The position numbers and the translations under genes were made by a program. This document shows positions 39,610 through 52,938 of a stretch of DNA of 64,000 nucleotides, piece after piece (positions within the stretch are counted from its first letter, which is position 1; the number at the start of each line of letters is the position of its first letter). The stretch lies in NCBI GenBank assembly GCA_037074765.1, contig JBAMDO010000035.1:186001-250000 (forward strand), in the 5' to 3' direction. The DNA is from Mansonella perstans (Eukaryota > Nematoda > Chromadorea > Rhabditida > Onchocercidae). The notes beneath the pieces are model-generated. The model was not told the DNA's origin and ran no database searches. It worked only from the letters and a program-made list of their open reading frames with translations.

Positions 39610-41599
39610 ATGGAAGACTACAAATATTTATTCAAAGTGGTACTTGTTGGTAATGCTGGCGTTGGTAAAACGTGCCTTGTACGTAAATTTACCCAGGTTG
39701 TCTTTTTTTTTGCTTGTCTGTATTATGACTTTATATAAGTGAGATAATACTTAGTGAGAGAACTAATCAGTCCTTATGATCTGTCGAAGTTTAAAATCTT
39801 GAAATACTGAATTGTGAAAAAATGTGAATTGCTTTCTCTAAATAATCATATATGGTTGATGCTACACTGATAATATTAAGACACATTCTGTATGCTATTG
39901 CTTCAAATTTCTAATTTAGTAAGATCTTTTTTTTTTATAAAAGGCTTCCAAGTTATAAAAGTTATTTGAAAAATGAGATAAAAAAATTTTTTTCCAATTT
40001 TTAATTCTAACATTTGGTCTTTTGTATTTATGCCCTTTAAATAAAAACATTACTAATTATTTACTTCTATTTTTTTAATTATAGGGTATTTTCCCACCTG
40101 GGCAAAGCGCTACAATTGGTGTTGATTTTATGATCAAAACTGTTAAAGTAAATGATGACAAAATAAAGGTATATTTGTTTGAGTTTTTTCATTAACACTT
40201 TATTTGTGAATATGTAACTTTTAGTCTTGGCAAAGGTCAGTTTTTCCTATTGCATGAAATGTTGATAGATGATTTTGCTTCTGGGTTTTTTTTTTTTTTT
40301 TTTTTTAATTTCCATTATAAGATATATATTAATATATCTGTAACAAGGATTTGAAATAATATACCGATTTTGCTACAGCTTCAAATCTGGGATACAGCTG
40401 GGCAAGAACGTTTCCGTTCAATTACTCAAAGTTATTACCGGTCTGCACATGCCATAGTGCTAGTTTATGATGTTGCATGCCAACCCAGTTTCGACTGTCT
40501 ACCGGAATGGCTTGGTGAAATTGAGCAGTATGCCAATCGTCGAGTCTTAAAAATATTAGTAGGTTAGTAATTAGTAATAAGTAAAACTGAATTGCTTAGC
40601 TCTCAAAATTTAAAACAAGTAAGAGCATAATTTATAGTTAAATTTCAAATTTAGAAATTTCACAAGAGACATAACTAAAGAGCGGAGCAGGTGCATGGTT
40701 GTTTATCCTGACAGTATTTTCAGGGAATAAAATAGACAAAGAAGATGAACGTGAGATACCGGAACGAATTGGAAAAAATTTTGCAGATGCTAATGCTTTT
40801 GATTATTTCCTCGAGACTTCAGCTCTTGATGCAACCAACGTTGATACGTTGTTTCATGAAGTCGCCACTCGATTAACCAATGACATGAAGAAAAATGATG
40901 GAAGGTGAAGATTAGAATATTTGGAAATTTCTTTGATTAAAATTGTTGCGACTTAGCTATGTGTAGTGTTAATTTTATTTTTTATTTTTGGTAAACTAAA
41001 AGTTTAGTTTGGCATATACATCTTTTCTTCTCTGAGTTTTTTGTATACTTAGCTAGCAAGTAGTACCTAATCGATTGACGGCCGCATCAAACATTAATAG
41101 TTCATTCTGTTTAACGGAAAAGGGAATGTAAACGAGGAATTAAAATTAAATAGATTATAGAAATTCGTGAGATTTACCGGAACTGCTTGACTGCTTAATA
41201 TACTACGTCAGTTGATGGTAACACAAGGCTTTTCCGGCATATTCATGCGGGTAATCCTGAACAAAATGCTCATGTATAATTCTATCTAATTCACGATCTA
41301 CGATAGCGTCAGTTTTGGGAAAAATTGTTGACAAAATTCGATGCTTATAATTCACTTTAATTTACAAGAAAATTTTACTGCATCGAATTACTATGGAAAT
41401 AGCTTTGGAAGGAAGTATTTCTTATTTCGTTTCCTACCAGTTTTTGCTCCAACACGTTTGACTTATATTTCAGGTAATCGATTTCCAAATTTTATGTTTT
41501 AGGTATTTGGATTTGAAGAGTGACAAAGAACCGCGATCGATAAGTTTGTTGAGCCGAGTTACTATGCAGGCAAACTCTTGCTGTTCAAGAAATCAGTAG
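39610..41599 (+). CDS. rab-30: Rab30 small GTPase
   Basis: Five exons: 39610-39696, 40085-40168, 40379-40562, 40724-40904 and 41503-41599, giving 210 residues, typical of the family. Translation starts [20 protein letters not shown]. All nucleotide-binding motifs are visible: P-loop GNAGVGKTC, switch I ATIGVDF, switch [16 protein letters not shown] and ETSA. The sequence [18 protein letters not shown] and the stretch [13 protein letters not shown] are characteristic of Rab30. The C-terminus ends NSCCSRNQ and provides the twin cysteines for geranylgeranylation. Rab30 acts at the Golgi, in its maintenance and in membrane trafficking. AATAAA signals follow at 41767 and 41819. The last exon also exists as a second, detached copy at 50582-50678. 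Confidence 0.95.
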
Positions 41600-44014
41600 T
41601 TGCGATGAATGGAGTTTTCCATCCAGACGTATATTCGGCGTTCTCGACATGTAGTTTATTCATTTATGCTGTTACTTAAAACAGCCATTTCGAGGTGTGA
41701 ATTTCTAAGAATTTCGATTTTCCGTAAAGAACAGTAAATGGGAAAGATGAAATAGAAAAGATCTAAAATAAAAAAGCGATATTGTGATGCCAAACGTGCA
41801 AGTTGTCTTGCAGTTAAAAATAAAATAGCGGCTTGCTGCTATAAGTAACAAGCGAAAAAACAGCATTGCAAAATACTATTTAAATGCTTTTTTCGTAGAC
41901 TAATTTTTATGATTGTCACTTTTTTCCTTTGTAACCGATTTCAAAATGATCTGCATTTTGAAACCGATTTATAGCTTGTATAAATTGGAATTTTTTAAAT
42001 TGAACTATCATAATACAGTGAAGCAAGAAATGTCGTGTTCCGCGGTGCTTTTCTTTTACAAAAGACTTTTTTTGTGCTGGAAATTTTTTCTTGTAAGTCT
42101 GGCTTAGAGTTTAGAGCAATAATGATAATAATACGAAAAATAACAATAATGATAATAATACGAAGAGCATTATTATCATTATCAGAACAATTTATCCTCA
42201 TACATCTTTCCCATTACGTTTTATCTGTTTAAAAAATGCCATACTAACTCTTAACAGTATGATAATAGGATGATAGCAGAAAGATTTCAAAAACTCGATT
42301 TTCGTTAAACTGAGCCAATGTTACATGTGTGGATCACTGTACTCAAGGGTAACTTCAAGTGCATGTTTGTAATATAAATTTTGGTTAGAATTGTAATTGG
42401 ATTTAAACACTGATCGTGGTGCTTTGTATTGTTACAATACTTTGTATATAAATATTAAGTTTTGACCCATCCCATATATAACTCTTTATATGTAACGATT
42501 AAATTTAAATTCGCCTACATATATAAATCGATGAAAATTTTGCATAAAATTTTCACTTACAGAAGTATTATATCTGTCTGTATGTTGATATTACAGAGCT
42601 ATACTTTCTGCTTTTCCCAGTTTTCTGTTTTGCTACGTGTTTTTGACCGTGATCCTTAAATATTTTCGAATTTCTAGTCTTGTTTGTCTGAGCGTACATT
42701 TGATAAAATAGTCTTTTTTGATATATGTCTGTCACTTCTAACACTTTGTGTTGCATGTTGTATTTTTCCGGCTAAATGAATTGCAATATATGAAGTTAGA
42801 GAATGCTATACGATCATTATTTCATAAAACTCATTTTTAAATTGAATGAGGATCAAAATATCTTAATTTAAAAAAATATTATATTGAAACACATTATAGC
42901 ACTGATCTCATAGTTGAAGTGAATTTTGTTATGCTTTAGCAAAATTGTATTAAACTTTCTTTGACTTCGAAACCACTGTTATTTGATAAAAGACTCTCGA
43001 CGTCTTTGTTGCTTGAAATCAAAGTTTTAACTGTCGATTAAGAATACGACTAAATAATTGATAAGCTGTTTTGTTGGTTCAAAATTTCTGTTAATATTGC
43101 ATTCATTTCTAATACTGTATATTAGGCAATAATTTTCCATCATTTTCTGACTTTACATTTTCACAAAAGTAATTGTTCCTTCTCTGATTTATTTATTTTC
43201 CAAACCAGTATTTGCTTATCATTTAAAAGAATTTCATCCATTCCATCCATTTTGACTTTAGCGCAGTACGAAATGCTATGAGAAAAATCCCATAAAACAG
43301 TTAAAATGATAGTAGTATTGAAAAAATTACGACCATGAACTCGGAAAAAGTTTAGGAGGACGCCAGCAATCTGTTGATGAATTCTTGCAATTCATCTTAG
43401 AAATAGAACGGAATTATATAACGCAGGAAAACAATGAGTTATCGATTGATTGGCTGATTGCTTGGCATTTCTTTAAAGTTTCGTACTGTTCGTTTATTAC
43501 TCCGACGATACACTACACTTACACAATTTCCAAATGATCAGCAGCGATTTACTAAACAATGTGTAATATTACAATTGTTTTCCTTCCTTTTTATCTGTAA
43601 ATTCCAACTTTCTGCAAAAGCTTTTCCTCATGTTTTTTAATAGCTGGTTGAACTAAACGACAATTTAAATGAATTAATAATTTGAATATTCCTTTGTAGT
43701 ATATACTTTTCTGAACAAATCTCAGATTTTGAAATATATTTCGAATAACACTTTAGAAAAAAGAAATAAGTTCATTTCTTCGAAACTTAACGAGATTTCC
43801 AATCTTCACTATCCTTACAGATTTTTTGAGAAATTTATAGATTAATATAATTATAACAGTATGATGCAGGCGTAGAAAGATCAGTTGAAGAATATTATCA
43901 TCAAATAGATGATTACCAATTCGTCTTTTTGTAGGCTTCCAAAAAAAATTTTTTGGAAATTTTTAACTCAAACATTTACTGCAACAATTACATACATCAA
44001 GAAGGACAGTAAAA
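41600..44014. other. Rab30 3' flank to chitinase 1 3' flank
   Basis: The genes on either side converge here. I see no supported gene. Two details: a short repeated AATAATGATAATAATACGAA element at 42115-42185 that can fold on itself, and an open stretch of about 70 codons at 43328-43537 (plus strand, GGRQQSVDEFLQFILEIERN). That stretch is identical in copy B but has no start, splice context or family I recognise. Confidence 0.5.
41767..41772 (+). terminator. Polyadenylation signal for Rab30
   Basis: AATAAA lies 168 bases after the Rab30 stop codon, with a second AATAAA at 41819-41824. Both are also present in the duplicated segment downstream. Confidence 0.5.
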
Positions 44015-47000
44015 TCATTTGCATGTTTTTGGAGCATTCCACATGTGATCGCAAACTTTGATCTGATCATTGAAAAATTTAGTTGGTGGACATTCCATCA
44101 CAAATAAACGGTTATGTGCGCATTGAATGAATAGATGGCAATTACTTGGATGGGGAAACAAACCGCTAGGCTGCGGGCATTTCATATCTGAAATGGATTT
44201 CAATAAAAATTCAAAATGCTCATTACTTCGGGATGCAAGATACGTAAGAAAAGAGCAAGGCACCGATTATTAATATCAAGAAAGATGCAAAAGTATTGGA
44301 AACTTCAAATGGCTTACCTATGATTTATGTCAAATAAATTTGTTAAATTCTAGCATGTATTACTATAAGAAAGTGAATAAACGAATTTCACTACTTTCTG
44401 TAGTTTCTGCTTCTTTCGTCGTTGTTTCAATTTCACCACTTTCTGTAATTTCTGCTTCTTCCGTCGTTGTTTCAATTTCACCACTTTCTGTAATTTCTGC
44501 TTCTTCCGTCGTTGTTTCAATTTCACCACTTTCTGTAATTTCTGCTTCTTCCGTCGTTGTTTCAATTTCACCACTTTCTGTAATTTCTGCTTCTTTCGTC
44601 GTGCTTTCTGGTTCTGCCGTCGTTGTTTCAGAGCTTGTTGTTGATATATTTGGCTGCAAATATTTGCTAAATTTTATGTTTTGCAGTTCAAAATTGAATG
44701 CATAACAAAGTCAATCTAAAATTTGGTGGTTTGTAGAAGATTAGTATCTAGTTATTCAAATATTACAATTACACATTCTCAGACAGAAATTCTATCTATT
44801 TTGTCATTCAGGTTCTATTTTTCATATGATCTACCCGTCGATTTACTCTCTTCCGTAATAATTTTCGAAATTTAATCACTAATTTGGAAAAAAGGAAGCA
44901 TTTTTTTTTCTAAAACATATCCTACCATGTCTTCAAGGCCACTACGAATAGCATTTAATAAAGGATATGGTCCTTTGCCACAATTTGTACCCTTGAAATC
45001 ATCGAAATCAAGAGTCCATATGAAGGCACCGCCATAACCTTTCTCCCTGAGCCATTTCATCTGGAAAATTTGGTAATGTCAAGCAATAACGCTGAAATAT
45101 TATTTGCTATTCAAATGTACAACGCAATTTGAATCTGATAATAAAACAAGACAGCAATGAGAGCTCTCTCTAACTTCCAATTCTTTCCACTTGAAAAATT
45201 GCAAAACGTTTGAATTTAAAATGATAACATCCCAGGAATATATTTTTTTTCTTTTCCTGCTGTCAACGAACTATCTATTACTTTAGCGCTTATGGCGACA
45301 CTGATTACACCGTTTAGAACAAGCGAAGTAGGAATTTACTTTGATTTTGATAGTTTCTTCGTTATCATAACCGTACCACTGATTTCCTTTTACCATGTAT
45401 GCTCCAACGCCCTCTTGATCAATTGTTTCTTCTCCACCTTCTTTCAGATATTTACATATCTTAAATTAGTCCATAGTGATATTTTCTGCAGATCGAATAT
45501 GAGGAAAAATATTTTTAAAGAATTCACAATTAAACCTCCCAATAAGCCGCAGTACCGCCTTCGGGATTTGTTGTTGATGGTGTCGAGGGACGGTTACCCG
45601 AGGCTCCAATCATTGTTTGCGAAGGATCGTCCAATGTCCATCCCTGACCATAGGTCGGAATTCCAATGATAATTTTATGTTTCGGCATTCCCTTATTCGC
45701 CCAATAATTTGCTGCGTATTCCTGAAAGAATCGAAAATTCGCTTTGATGTAAAAAATTTGAAATCTTATGCATTTCAAAAACTGACGGTATTAAAAATTC
45801 CGATTCCGGAAGTTTCGCCCTTTGTTGGGCGCAGCTTTCCGTGTAGGTCGACGTTCTTCTCCCAACTACCGTGCAAATCATATGACATTAGGAATAGCAG
45901 ATCGAAATTTCTACAAATTTTAATATTATAAAAAAATTGTTGAAAAATTTGTAGTTTTTACTGTATCGCCAATAAATGAACATCTGATATGTAAAATCAG
46001 ATATTGGAGAAAAAAGAGTTTACTTTCCCAGAGACTGAACATCGTAGCTCGCATCAATAGTCTCTTTTCCGGCTGATACAGCGGCGGTCAAAAGTAATTG
46101 TTGTTTTCCTGATGTCTTGGCTTCATTCACAAACGCTTCTTTCATTTCCTGCAGAGTTATTCATTTTTCCTTGTCTATAATATCTCAGTTTTCCTTTAAG
46201 AAATAACTCACAACATTGTTATATTTGAAGGAAATTGCAGGAAATTCTAAAGTTATATAGGATGTAAACTGAAATTTGATGACGTACGCAATATTGCCAG
46301 AGATTTCAATTAAATATAATGCTAAACTTATTTAGAAATATAAATACTCACCGCAATAAGATTGGCGTGTTCTTGAGCGACGCCACGTGGATATTCCCAG
46401 TCAAAATCGAATCCATCAAATTTATTCTTGCGGAGAAATGCTATGGCTGATTCAATGAAATATTTTCGTTTTTCTGCTGACTTTGCAACGGCCTAAAATT
46501 TTTTTATACCATCTGATTTATGATAATATTTGAGGAAGAAAACAATGAATGAAAGCTGAAGAATATCGAAGAAAAGATATCAGAAGACCATCTGTGAGAT
46601 GTACACCGGTATGTTCAACGAGTCCGAAAATAGAAACTAACAGTGAAGATTGGTGATCCGAAGGTATATCCGCCATAGGAAAGAATAACTTTTAGCCCTG
46701 GGTCACTCTGTTTCAGTTTTGTTACACGTGAGTACATTCCTTCTGACCATTCCGTATCTTCATCGTTCCATTCAAAAGCTCTGAGATCAAAATTATTGAG
46801 CAGTTAAAAGCACTTAATGATTACGATGAAAATAGTATTCATTTGAAAATGCCATTCATATTTCTTATCACAAATATCATTAACAACTTACAATGACTTG
46901 CCTGACTCGTCGATTTTAGCAAATGCGTAAAGAATGTGAGTGCACAAACTTTTTGGAATATCTTCGGGTAAGAATTTGCCATCTCCTTCAAGATAAAAAT

Positions 47001-47789
47001 GAATACTCAATCGAAGAGTATTGCTAGTAACTTCGACATAATTTTTCGATGAAGGAAATATATTTGCATTCTAGAAACCTTATCAAAAAGGGAATTTTTG
47101 CTTACATTGTAAATCAAACTATTAATTATGCAATTTATTTCTCTCGTTTACATTCGTTAATATTTTATATGAATTAAAGCTGTTTTCATTTGATCTTAGG
47201 CAGTTTAACGGCTTGCGAATTTTTATTCGCAATTAATTTATAAACGCTTTTTTTTCTTTGGAATTGTTTCAACACTTTGTATAAATAAAATTATTCAAAA
47301 AATCATTGAACCTTGTCGATACTGAGCCCAGTTAGTATAGTAACATCCACGAACAAAACCTGCAATAAATTATAGCCCAGAAATATTTCGAAACTATCTA
47401 TCTTTTGTTATTTTTAAAATAAAATGTTTTGTTTGAATTCTGTATGTTCTCGTTGAATATTTTTTCATCTTCAATTTAGCCTGTTCATTTTTTATTTCTT
47501 ATAAGGACTTCTGTGAGATTAAATGTATGACATGTGCTTGAAAATTTCGGATTGGAATAACTGATGATGTTTAGCTGATGATGATGACGCTTATGTGATA
47601 TGGTAATTAATATGTTGTGTGATACATATGTTTATCATAATATCAATCGATGAATCGACTGGATTTGTTACCTCCGACAAACTCTTCTCTTTTCACTTTA
47701 CTGACGTACCCTTATTTGAACAACTAACCATATGTAACAGTAACTGCACTGCTGAGTATAACGAAGGATATTAGCATAGTCCAATTCAT
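44015..47789 (-). CDS. Chitinase copy 1 (GH18, secreted, with Ser/Thr repeat linker and chitin-binding domain)
   Basis: Twelve exons on the minus strand: 47789-47729, 47359-47312, 46985-46892, 46780-46642, 46492-46352, 46148-46024, 45910-45787, 45721-45536, 45459-45340, 45060-44926 (donor alternatively at 44917), 44653-44383 and 44187-44015. All phases agree, giving about 538 residues. Exon 1 is a signal peptide ([16 protein letters not shown]). GH18 motifs: [11 protein letters not shown], the catalytic [10 protein letters not shown] (46388-46417; Glu is the proton donor), [11 protein letters not shown] and [13 protein letters not shown]. The linker holds five 15-residue Ser/Thr/Glu repeats. 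The C-terminus is a CBM14 (peritrophin-A) domain with six cysteines. It is expected to hydrolyse chitin outside the cell, for example in the microfilarial sheath. The linker exon lacks the donor used in copies 2 and 3, and a GTTTAT site at 44382 restores the frame. Confidence 0.92.
44384..44607 (-). repeat. 45-bp coding minisatellite of chitinase 1 (5 units)
   Basis: Five head-to-tail 45-bp units encode the 15-residue repeat [15 protein letters not shown]. The three central units are almost identical in nucleotide sequence, implying recent amplification. On the other strand the same repeat produces a spurious Ser/Val-rich open frame. Confidence 0.9.
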
Positions 47790-48269
47790 GTCAATTTGCA
47801 GAAGCTATTGTCCACTTCTGCACTGGATTTCGATATTTATTATTATAATTAACTAATTTTACTTTCATTAATGGCATAGTTTGTAAATATTAAGTATTTA
47901 TGTGCAAGCAATGGAAAAAATCACATGAACTAATTAATAGTAATTATAAAATCACTGTTATAGCTAATTGGGTTTCCATCGTCGATTAAGAATACTTATT
48001 TTATTTTTGTTTAAACTGAAAAATGCACAACTAAACAATAAGAAAATATTGCATTGGAAGAAATAATATGAAAAATTATCGGTACATATAAAAGATTAAG
48101 GAAGAAATTCATTTGGAAAAATCAGAGGTAGAGTTGAAGCTGAAATTTTCGCAATATCGTTGTAATGATAGGTTGTTTATACGATCATGTTAATGCTCAA
48201 TTTGATTCACTTTTATATGCAAGTTGCTGTGTAAATATCGAATTATACGACTCAAGCTGAAATCAAAAT

Positions 48270-50093
48270 AGTCTTACCTAAACATATATGAGATTGGGAA
48301 GTTCCTTTAAAACTGGGACAAGTTATTGTAAAAGATGTCGGTTAATTTAAATTTGATGAAAATATTTACGAAGCAATGTTTGCACAGCTTTCAAATAAAC
48401 CAAAATGTTGCAAAATAAAATGAAAACGAGTATCAGATTACATCAGCCATGCTAAGAAAAAAATCAACAACCTACTGTATTAGAATTCTCATTTTTATAA
48501 ATCCTTGAATATTTGCACAGCTTGCCAACAAGTAAAAGCAAAAGCCTGAAAAACACGAGAATCAAAATTATTTGAAAAATAAGGATACAGGAAACCTAAC
48601 CGATGTATCAAAGTACCTAACAAAACCTAACCGATGTATCAAAGTATTATGAGCAATTTTTATCACAGTTGTTTTATTAATTGATGTAACTCACAGTCTT
48701 TTTCTTTGGATTGTGACGATTGATTGCATCTCTTGGATCGAACACTGAATATATTAAGTTTGAGAAAGGGCAAATTTTGCTGGTTTTCCGTCTGCTGTGT
48801 TAAAATTGTTAACCGGTGGAAAGAAATTAACAGTACAATTTATCGTTGTCAAAATTAAATGATAATATTCGAAATTTAGATGAATAATAATGATACACAA
48901 ATCATAGCATCACTTCAGCATACAATAAAGTTCGATGGAATAGAAGAATATTGTAGACGAAATCGAAGTAATCTGGAGCAATATCGTAATCAAAATATCC
49001 TTCCGTTCAATCTTCTACATATAGGATATACCTACCAATCTTAACCAATCAAATTAAAACACGTCACCAGTTCAGAGATATGCCGATAACAATAATAATT
49101 ACAAAAGAAGTAAATCTAAGATCACCAAATATTTCTGAGAAAAAAATGAACGGTAGATTAAATATAATGCTTAATGAATAAGCAATAAATTAAATTAAAT
49201 ATTTCAAATCATTTATGAACTATTTCAACAAACTATGAATTTCAAATTGATAGAAAGTTTTGAATTATTATGAAACAGTGGTTATAAGACGTAACTAACT
49301 CATAATTATGGATTTATAATAGAATTTATTTCGCTTTTTCGTACGATAACCACGTATTGGACAAATAGTGAATACGATCTCTTCATCCATTTTAGAACAA
49401 ACTTCTTCAAACAACATCCGACTTCAACTAATCTCGGATAGTTTCATCACACAGTTGGAATAATGCTTCTTTACTCCGGAATCTTTCGATTAATGCTTTT
49501 AGAACGCCTGAAACATGATTTATAATGACTTTTCAAATTACTTTTAAATTTTTGCCTCAGCCAGCTGACTTGATATCTATGAATTGTTTTAAGGCTTTCT
49601 CGTCATCATTCTTAGCGAATTAGTCTTGAATATCCATTAATTTCAATTTCCAGAACTGATCAGTGTTGTTGGGAAAACTTTAGAATCATAATGCAAATTT
49701 CTAGTATCAATTGTTTCAAATTAAAATGCTTATGAAGCAAATGATTTAACAGATTCTTTGTCCAAAATCACACATCGGCACATTATATGGAATCTCTCGC
49801 CTATGATCAAGCCAATCTATGTTAGAATTTGTAACCATCCTGTATGTGTACGCTATTGTATGTATATGCGGCTGTCAAGAAAAGTTAAAACAATCCTCCT
49901 CTGTCAAAGGTCACACTACATTCATTTATCAAAATAGCAATTATCCAAAAGCTCATCTTTTTACTCTTCATTATTTTTAATCATCATCTTTAAAGCTTGC
50001 CTCAATTTAATTCACACTCTCGATCTTACCCACTATTTTCTCAGCATCATTGTTCTTGTATTAATCACGTTTACTATAAGCTTTATTAAATTT
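48270..50093. other. Unique spacer between the two duplicated segments
   Basis: This 1.8 kb is not part of either copy. It contains a two-unit 30-bp direct repeat (ACCTAACCGATGTATCAAAG, 48592-48646) and a decayed BEL/Pao retrotransposon fragment on the minus strand, listed separately. Nothing else is supported. Confidence 0.7.
49430..49660 (-). pseudogene. Decayed BEL/Pao retrotransposon pol fragment
   Basis: Minus-strand translation gives, in order and across stops and frame changes: FWKLKLMDIQD (49656-49620), AKNDDEKALKQFID (about 49617-49577) and RFRSKEALFQLCDETIRD (about 49490-49437). The order FWKLE/K...DDEKAL...RF is the recognisable stretch between the protease and reverse transcriptase of BEL/Pao polyproteins. 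In-frame stops and shifts separate the blocks, so it is a dead fragment. Assignment rests on motif recognition only. Confidence 0.6.
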
Positions 50094-50581
50094 TATACAT
50101 CTTTTCTTCTCTGAGTTTTTTGTATACTTAGCTAGCAAGTAGTACCTAATCGATTGACGGCCGCATCAAACATTAATAGTTCATTCTGTTTAACGGAAAA
50201 GGGAATGTAAACGAGGAATTAAAATTAAATAGATTATAGAAATTCGTGAGATTTACCGGAACTGCTTGACTGCTTAATATACTACGTCAGTTGATGGTAA
50301 CACAAGGCTTTTCCGGCATATTCATGCGGGTAATCCTGAACAAAATGCTCATGTATAATTCTATCTAATTCACGATCTACGATAGCGTCAGTTTTGGGAA
50401 AAATTGTTGACAAAATTCGATGCTTATAATTCACTTTAATTTACAAGAAAATTTTACTGCATCGAATTACTATGGAAATAGCTTTGGAAGGAAGTATTTC
50501 TTATTTCGTTTCCTACCAGTTTTTGCTCCAACACGTTTGACTTATATTTCAGGTAATCGATTTCCAAATTTTATGTTTTAG

Positions 50582-50678
50582 GTATTTGGATTTGAAGAGT
50601 GACAAAGAACCGCGATCGATAAGTTTGTTGAGCCGAGTTACTATGCAGGCAAACTCTTGCTGTTCAAGAAATCAGTAG
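50582..50678 (+). pseudogene. Orphan copy of the last Rab30 exon
   Basis: The sequence is identical to the Rab30 terminal exon at 41503-41599, including the preceding TTTTAG acceptor, the Cys-Cys codons and the TAG stop. No upstream Rab30 exon accompanies it. It is carried along by the segmental duplication and is probably not expressed as protein unless a long transcript splices to it from the real gene. Confidence 0.9.
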
Positions 50679-52938
50679 TTGCGATGAATGGAGTTTTCCA
50701 TCCAGACGTATATTCGGCGTTCTCGACATGTAGTTTATTCATTTATGCTGTTACTTAAAACAGCCATTTCGAGGTGTGAATTTCTAAGAATTTCGATTTT
50801 CCGTAAAGAACAGTAAATGGGAAAGATGAAATAGAAAAGATCTAAAATAAAAAAGCGATATTGTGATGCCAAACGTGCAAGTGTCTTGCAGTTAAAAATA
50901 AAATAGCGGCTTGCTGCTATAAGTAACAAGCGAAAAAACAGCATTGCAAAATACTATTTAAATGCTTTTTTCGTAGACTAATTTTTATGATTGTCACTTT
51001 TTTCCTTTGTAACCGATTTCAAAATGATCTGCATTTTGAAACCGATTTATAGCTTGTATAAATTGGAATTTTTTAAATTGAACTATCATAATACAGTGAA
51101 GCAAGAAATGCCGTGTTCCCGCGGTGCTTTTCTTTTACAAAAGACTTTTTTTGTGCTGGAAATTTTTTCTTGTAAGTCTGGCTTAGAGTTTAGAGCAATA
51201 ATGATAATAATACGAAAAATAACAATAATGATAATAATACGAAGAGCATTATTATCATTATCAGAACAATTTATCCTCATACATCTTTCCCATTACGTTT
51301 TATCTGTTTAAAAAAATGCCATACTAACTCTTAACAGTATGATAATAGGATGATAGCAGAAAGATTTCAAAAACTCGATTTTCGTTAAACTGAGCCAATG
51401 TTACATGTGTGGATCACTGTACTCAAGGGTAACTTCAAGTGCATGTTTGTAATATAAATTTTGGTTAGAATTGTAATTGGATTTAAACACTGATCGTGGT
51501 GCTTTGTATTGTTACAATACTTTGTATATAAATATTAAGTTTTGACCCATCCCATATATAACTCTTTATATGTAACGATTAAATTTAAATTCGCCTACAT
51601 ATATAAATCGATGAAAATTTTGCATAAAATTTTCACTTACAGAAGTATTATATCTGTCTGTATGTTGATATTACAGAGCTATACTTTCTGCTTTTCCCAG
51701 TTTTCTGTTTTGCTACGTGTTTTTGACCGTGATCCTTAAATATTTTCGAATTTCTAGTCTTGTTTGTCTGAGCGTACATTTGATAAAATAGTCTTTTTTG
51801 ATATATGTCTGTCACTTCTAATACTTTGTGTTGCATGTTGTATTTTTCCGGCTAAATGAATTGCAATATATGAAGTTAGAGAATGCTATACGATCATTAT
51901 TTCATAAAACTCATTTTTAAATTGAATGAGGATCAAAATATCTTAATTTAAAAAAATATTATATTGAAACACATTATAGCACTGATCTCATAGTTGAAGT
52001 GAATTTTGTTATGCTTTAGCAAAATTGTATTAAACTTTCTTTGACTTCGAAACCACTGTTATTTGATAAAAGACTCTCGACGTCTTTGTTGCTTGAAATC
52101 AAAGTTTTAACTGTCGATTAAGAATACGACTAAATAATTGATAAGCTGTTTTGTTGGTTCAAAATTTCTGTTAATATTGCATTCATTTCTAATACTGTAT
52201 ATTAGGCAATAATTTTCCATCATTTTCTGACTTTACATTTTCACAAAAGTAATTGTTCCTTCTCTGATTTATTTATTTTCCAAACCAGTATTTGCTTATC
52301 ATTTAAAAGAATTTCATCCATTCCATCCATTTTGACTTTAGCGCAGTACGAAATGCTATGAGAAAAATCCCATAAAACAGTTAAAATGATAGTAGTATTG
52401 AAAAAATTACGACCATGAACTCGGAAAAAGTTTAGGAGGACGCCAGCAATCTGTTGATGAATTCTTGCAATTCATCTTAGAAATAGAACGGAATTATATA
52501 ACGCAGGAAAACAATGAGTTATCGATTGATTGGCTGATTGCTTGGCATTTCTTTAAAGTTTCGTACTGTTCGTTTATTACTCCGACGATACACTACACTT
52601 ACACAATTTCCAAATGATCAGCAGCGATTTACTAAACAATGTGTAATATTACAATTGTTTTCCTTCCTTTTTATCTGTAAATTCCAACTTTCTGCAAAAG
52701 CTTTTCCTCATGTTTTTTAATAGCTGGTTGAACTAAACGACAATTTAAATGAATTAATAATTTGAATATTCCTTTGTAGTATATACTTTTCTGAACAAAT
52801 CTCAGATTTTGAAATATATTTCGAATAACACTTTAGAAAAAAGAAATAAGTTCATTTCTTCGAAACTTAACGAGATTTCCAAATTTTTAACTCAAACATT
52901 TACTGCAACAATTACATACATCAAGAAGGACAGTAAAA

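Larger units (their letters stand above)
41015..48269. repeat. Segmental duplication, copy A (7.3 kb)
   Basis: The segment from TATACATCTTTTCTTCTCTG at 41015 to 48269 recurs at 50094-57892 in the same orientation. It contains the end of the Rab30 intron 4, the last Rab30 exon, 2.4 kb of non-coding DNA and the whole of chitinase copy 1. The first 2.8 kb are almost identical between copies, differing by only a few substitutions and single-base indels. Larger differences are a ~150-bp stretch near 43801-43955 present only here, and a ~230-bp stretch present only in copy B at about 53298-53527. Confidence 0.95.

Noticed and set aside
42035..42232. Ile-rich open frames on both strands near 42.1 kb and again at 51.1 kb
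   Set aside because: They arise from the AATAATGATAATAAT repeat and its partial inverse. Single-base differences between the two copies change their length, so they are not under coding constraint.
44340..44705. Plus-strand Ser/Val-rich open frame opposite the chitinase 1 linker
   Set aside because: It is the antisense of the 45-bp coding minisatellite. The same kind of shadow occurs at 53760-54063.
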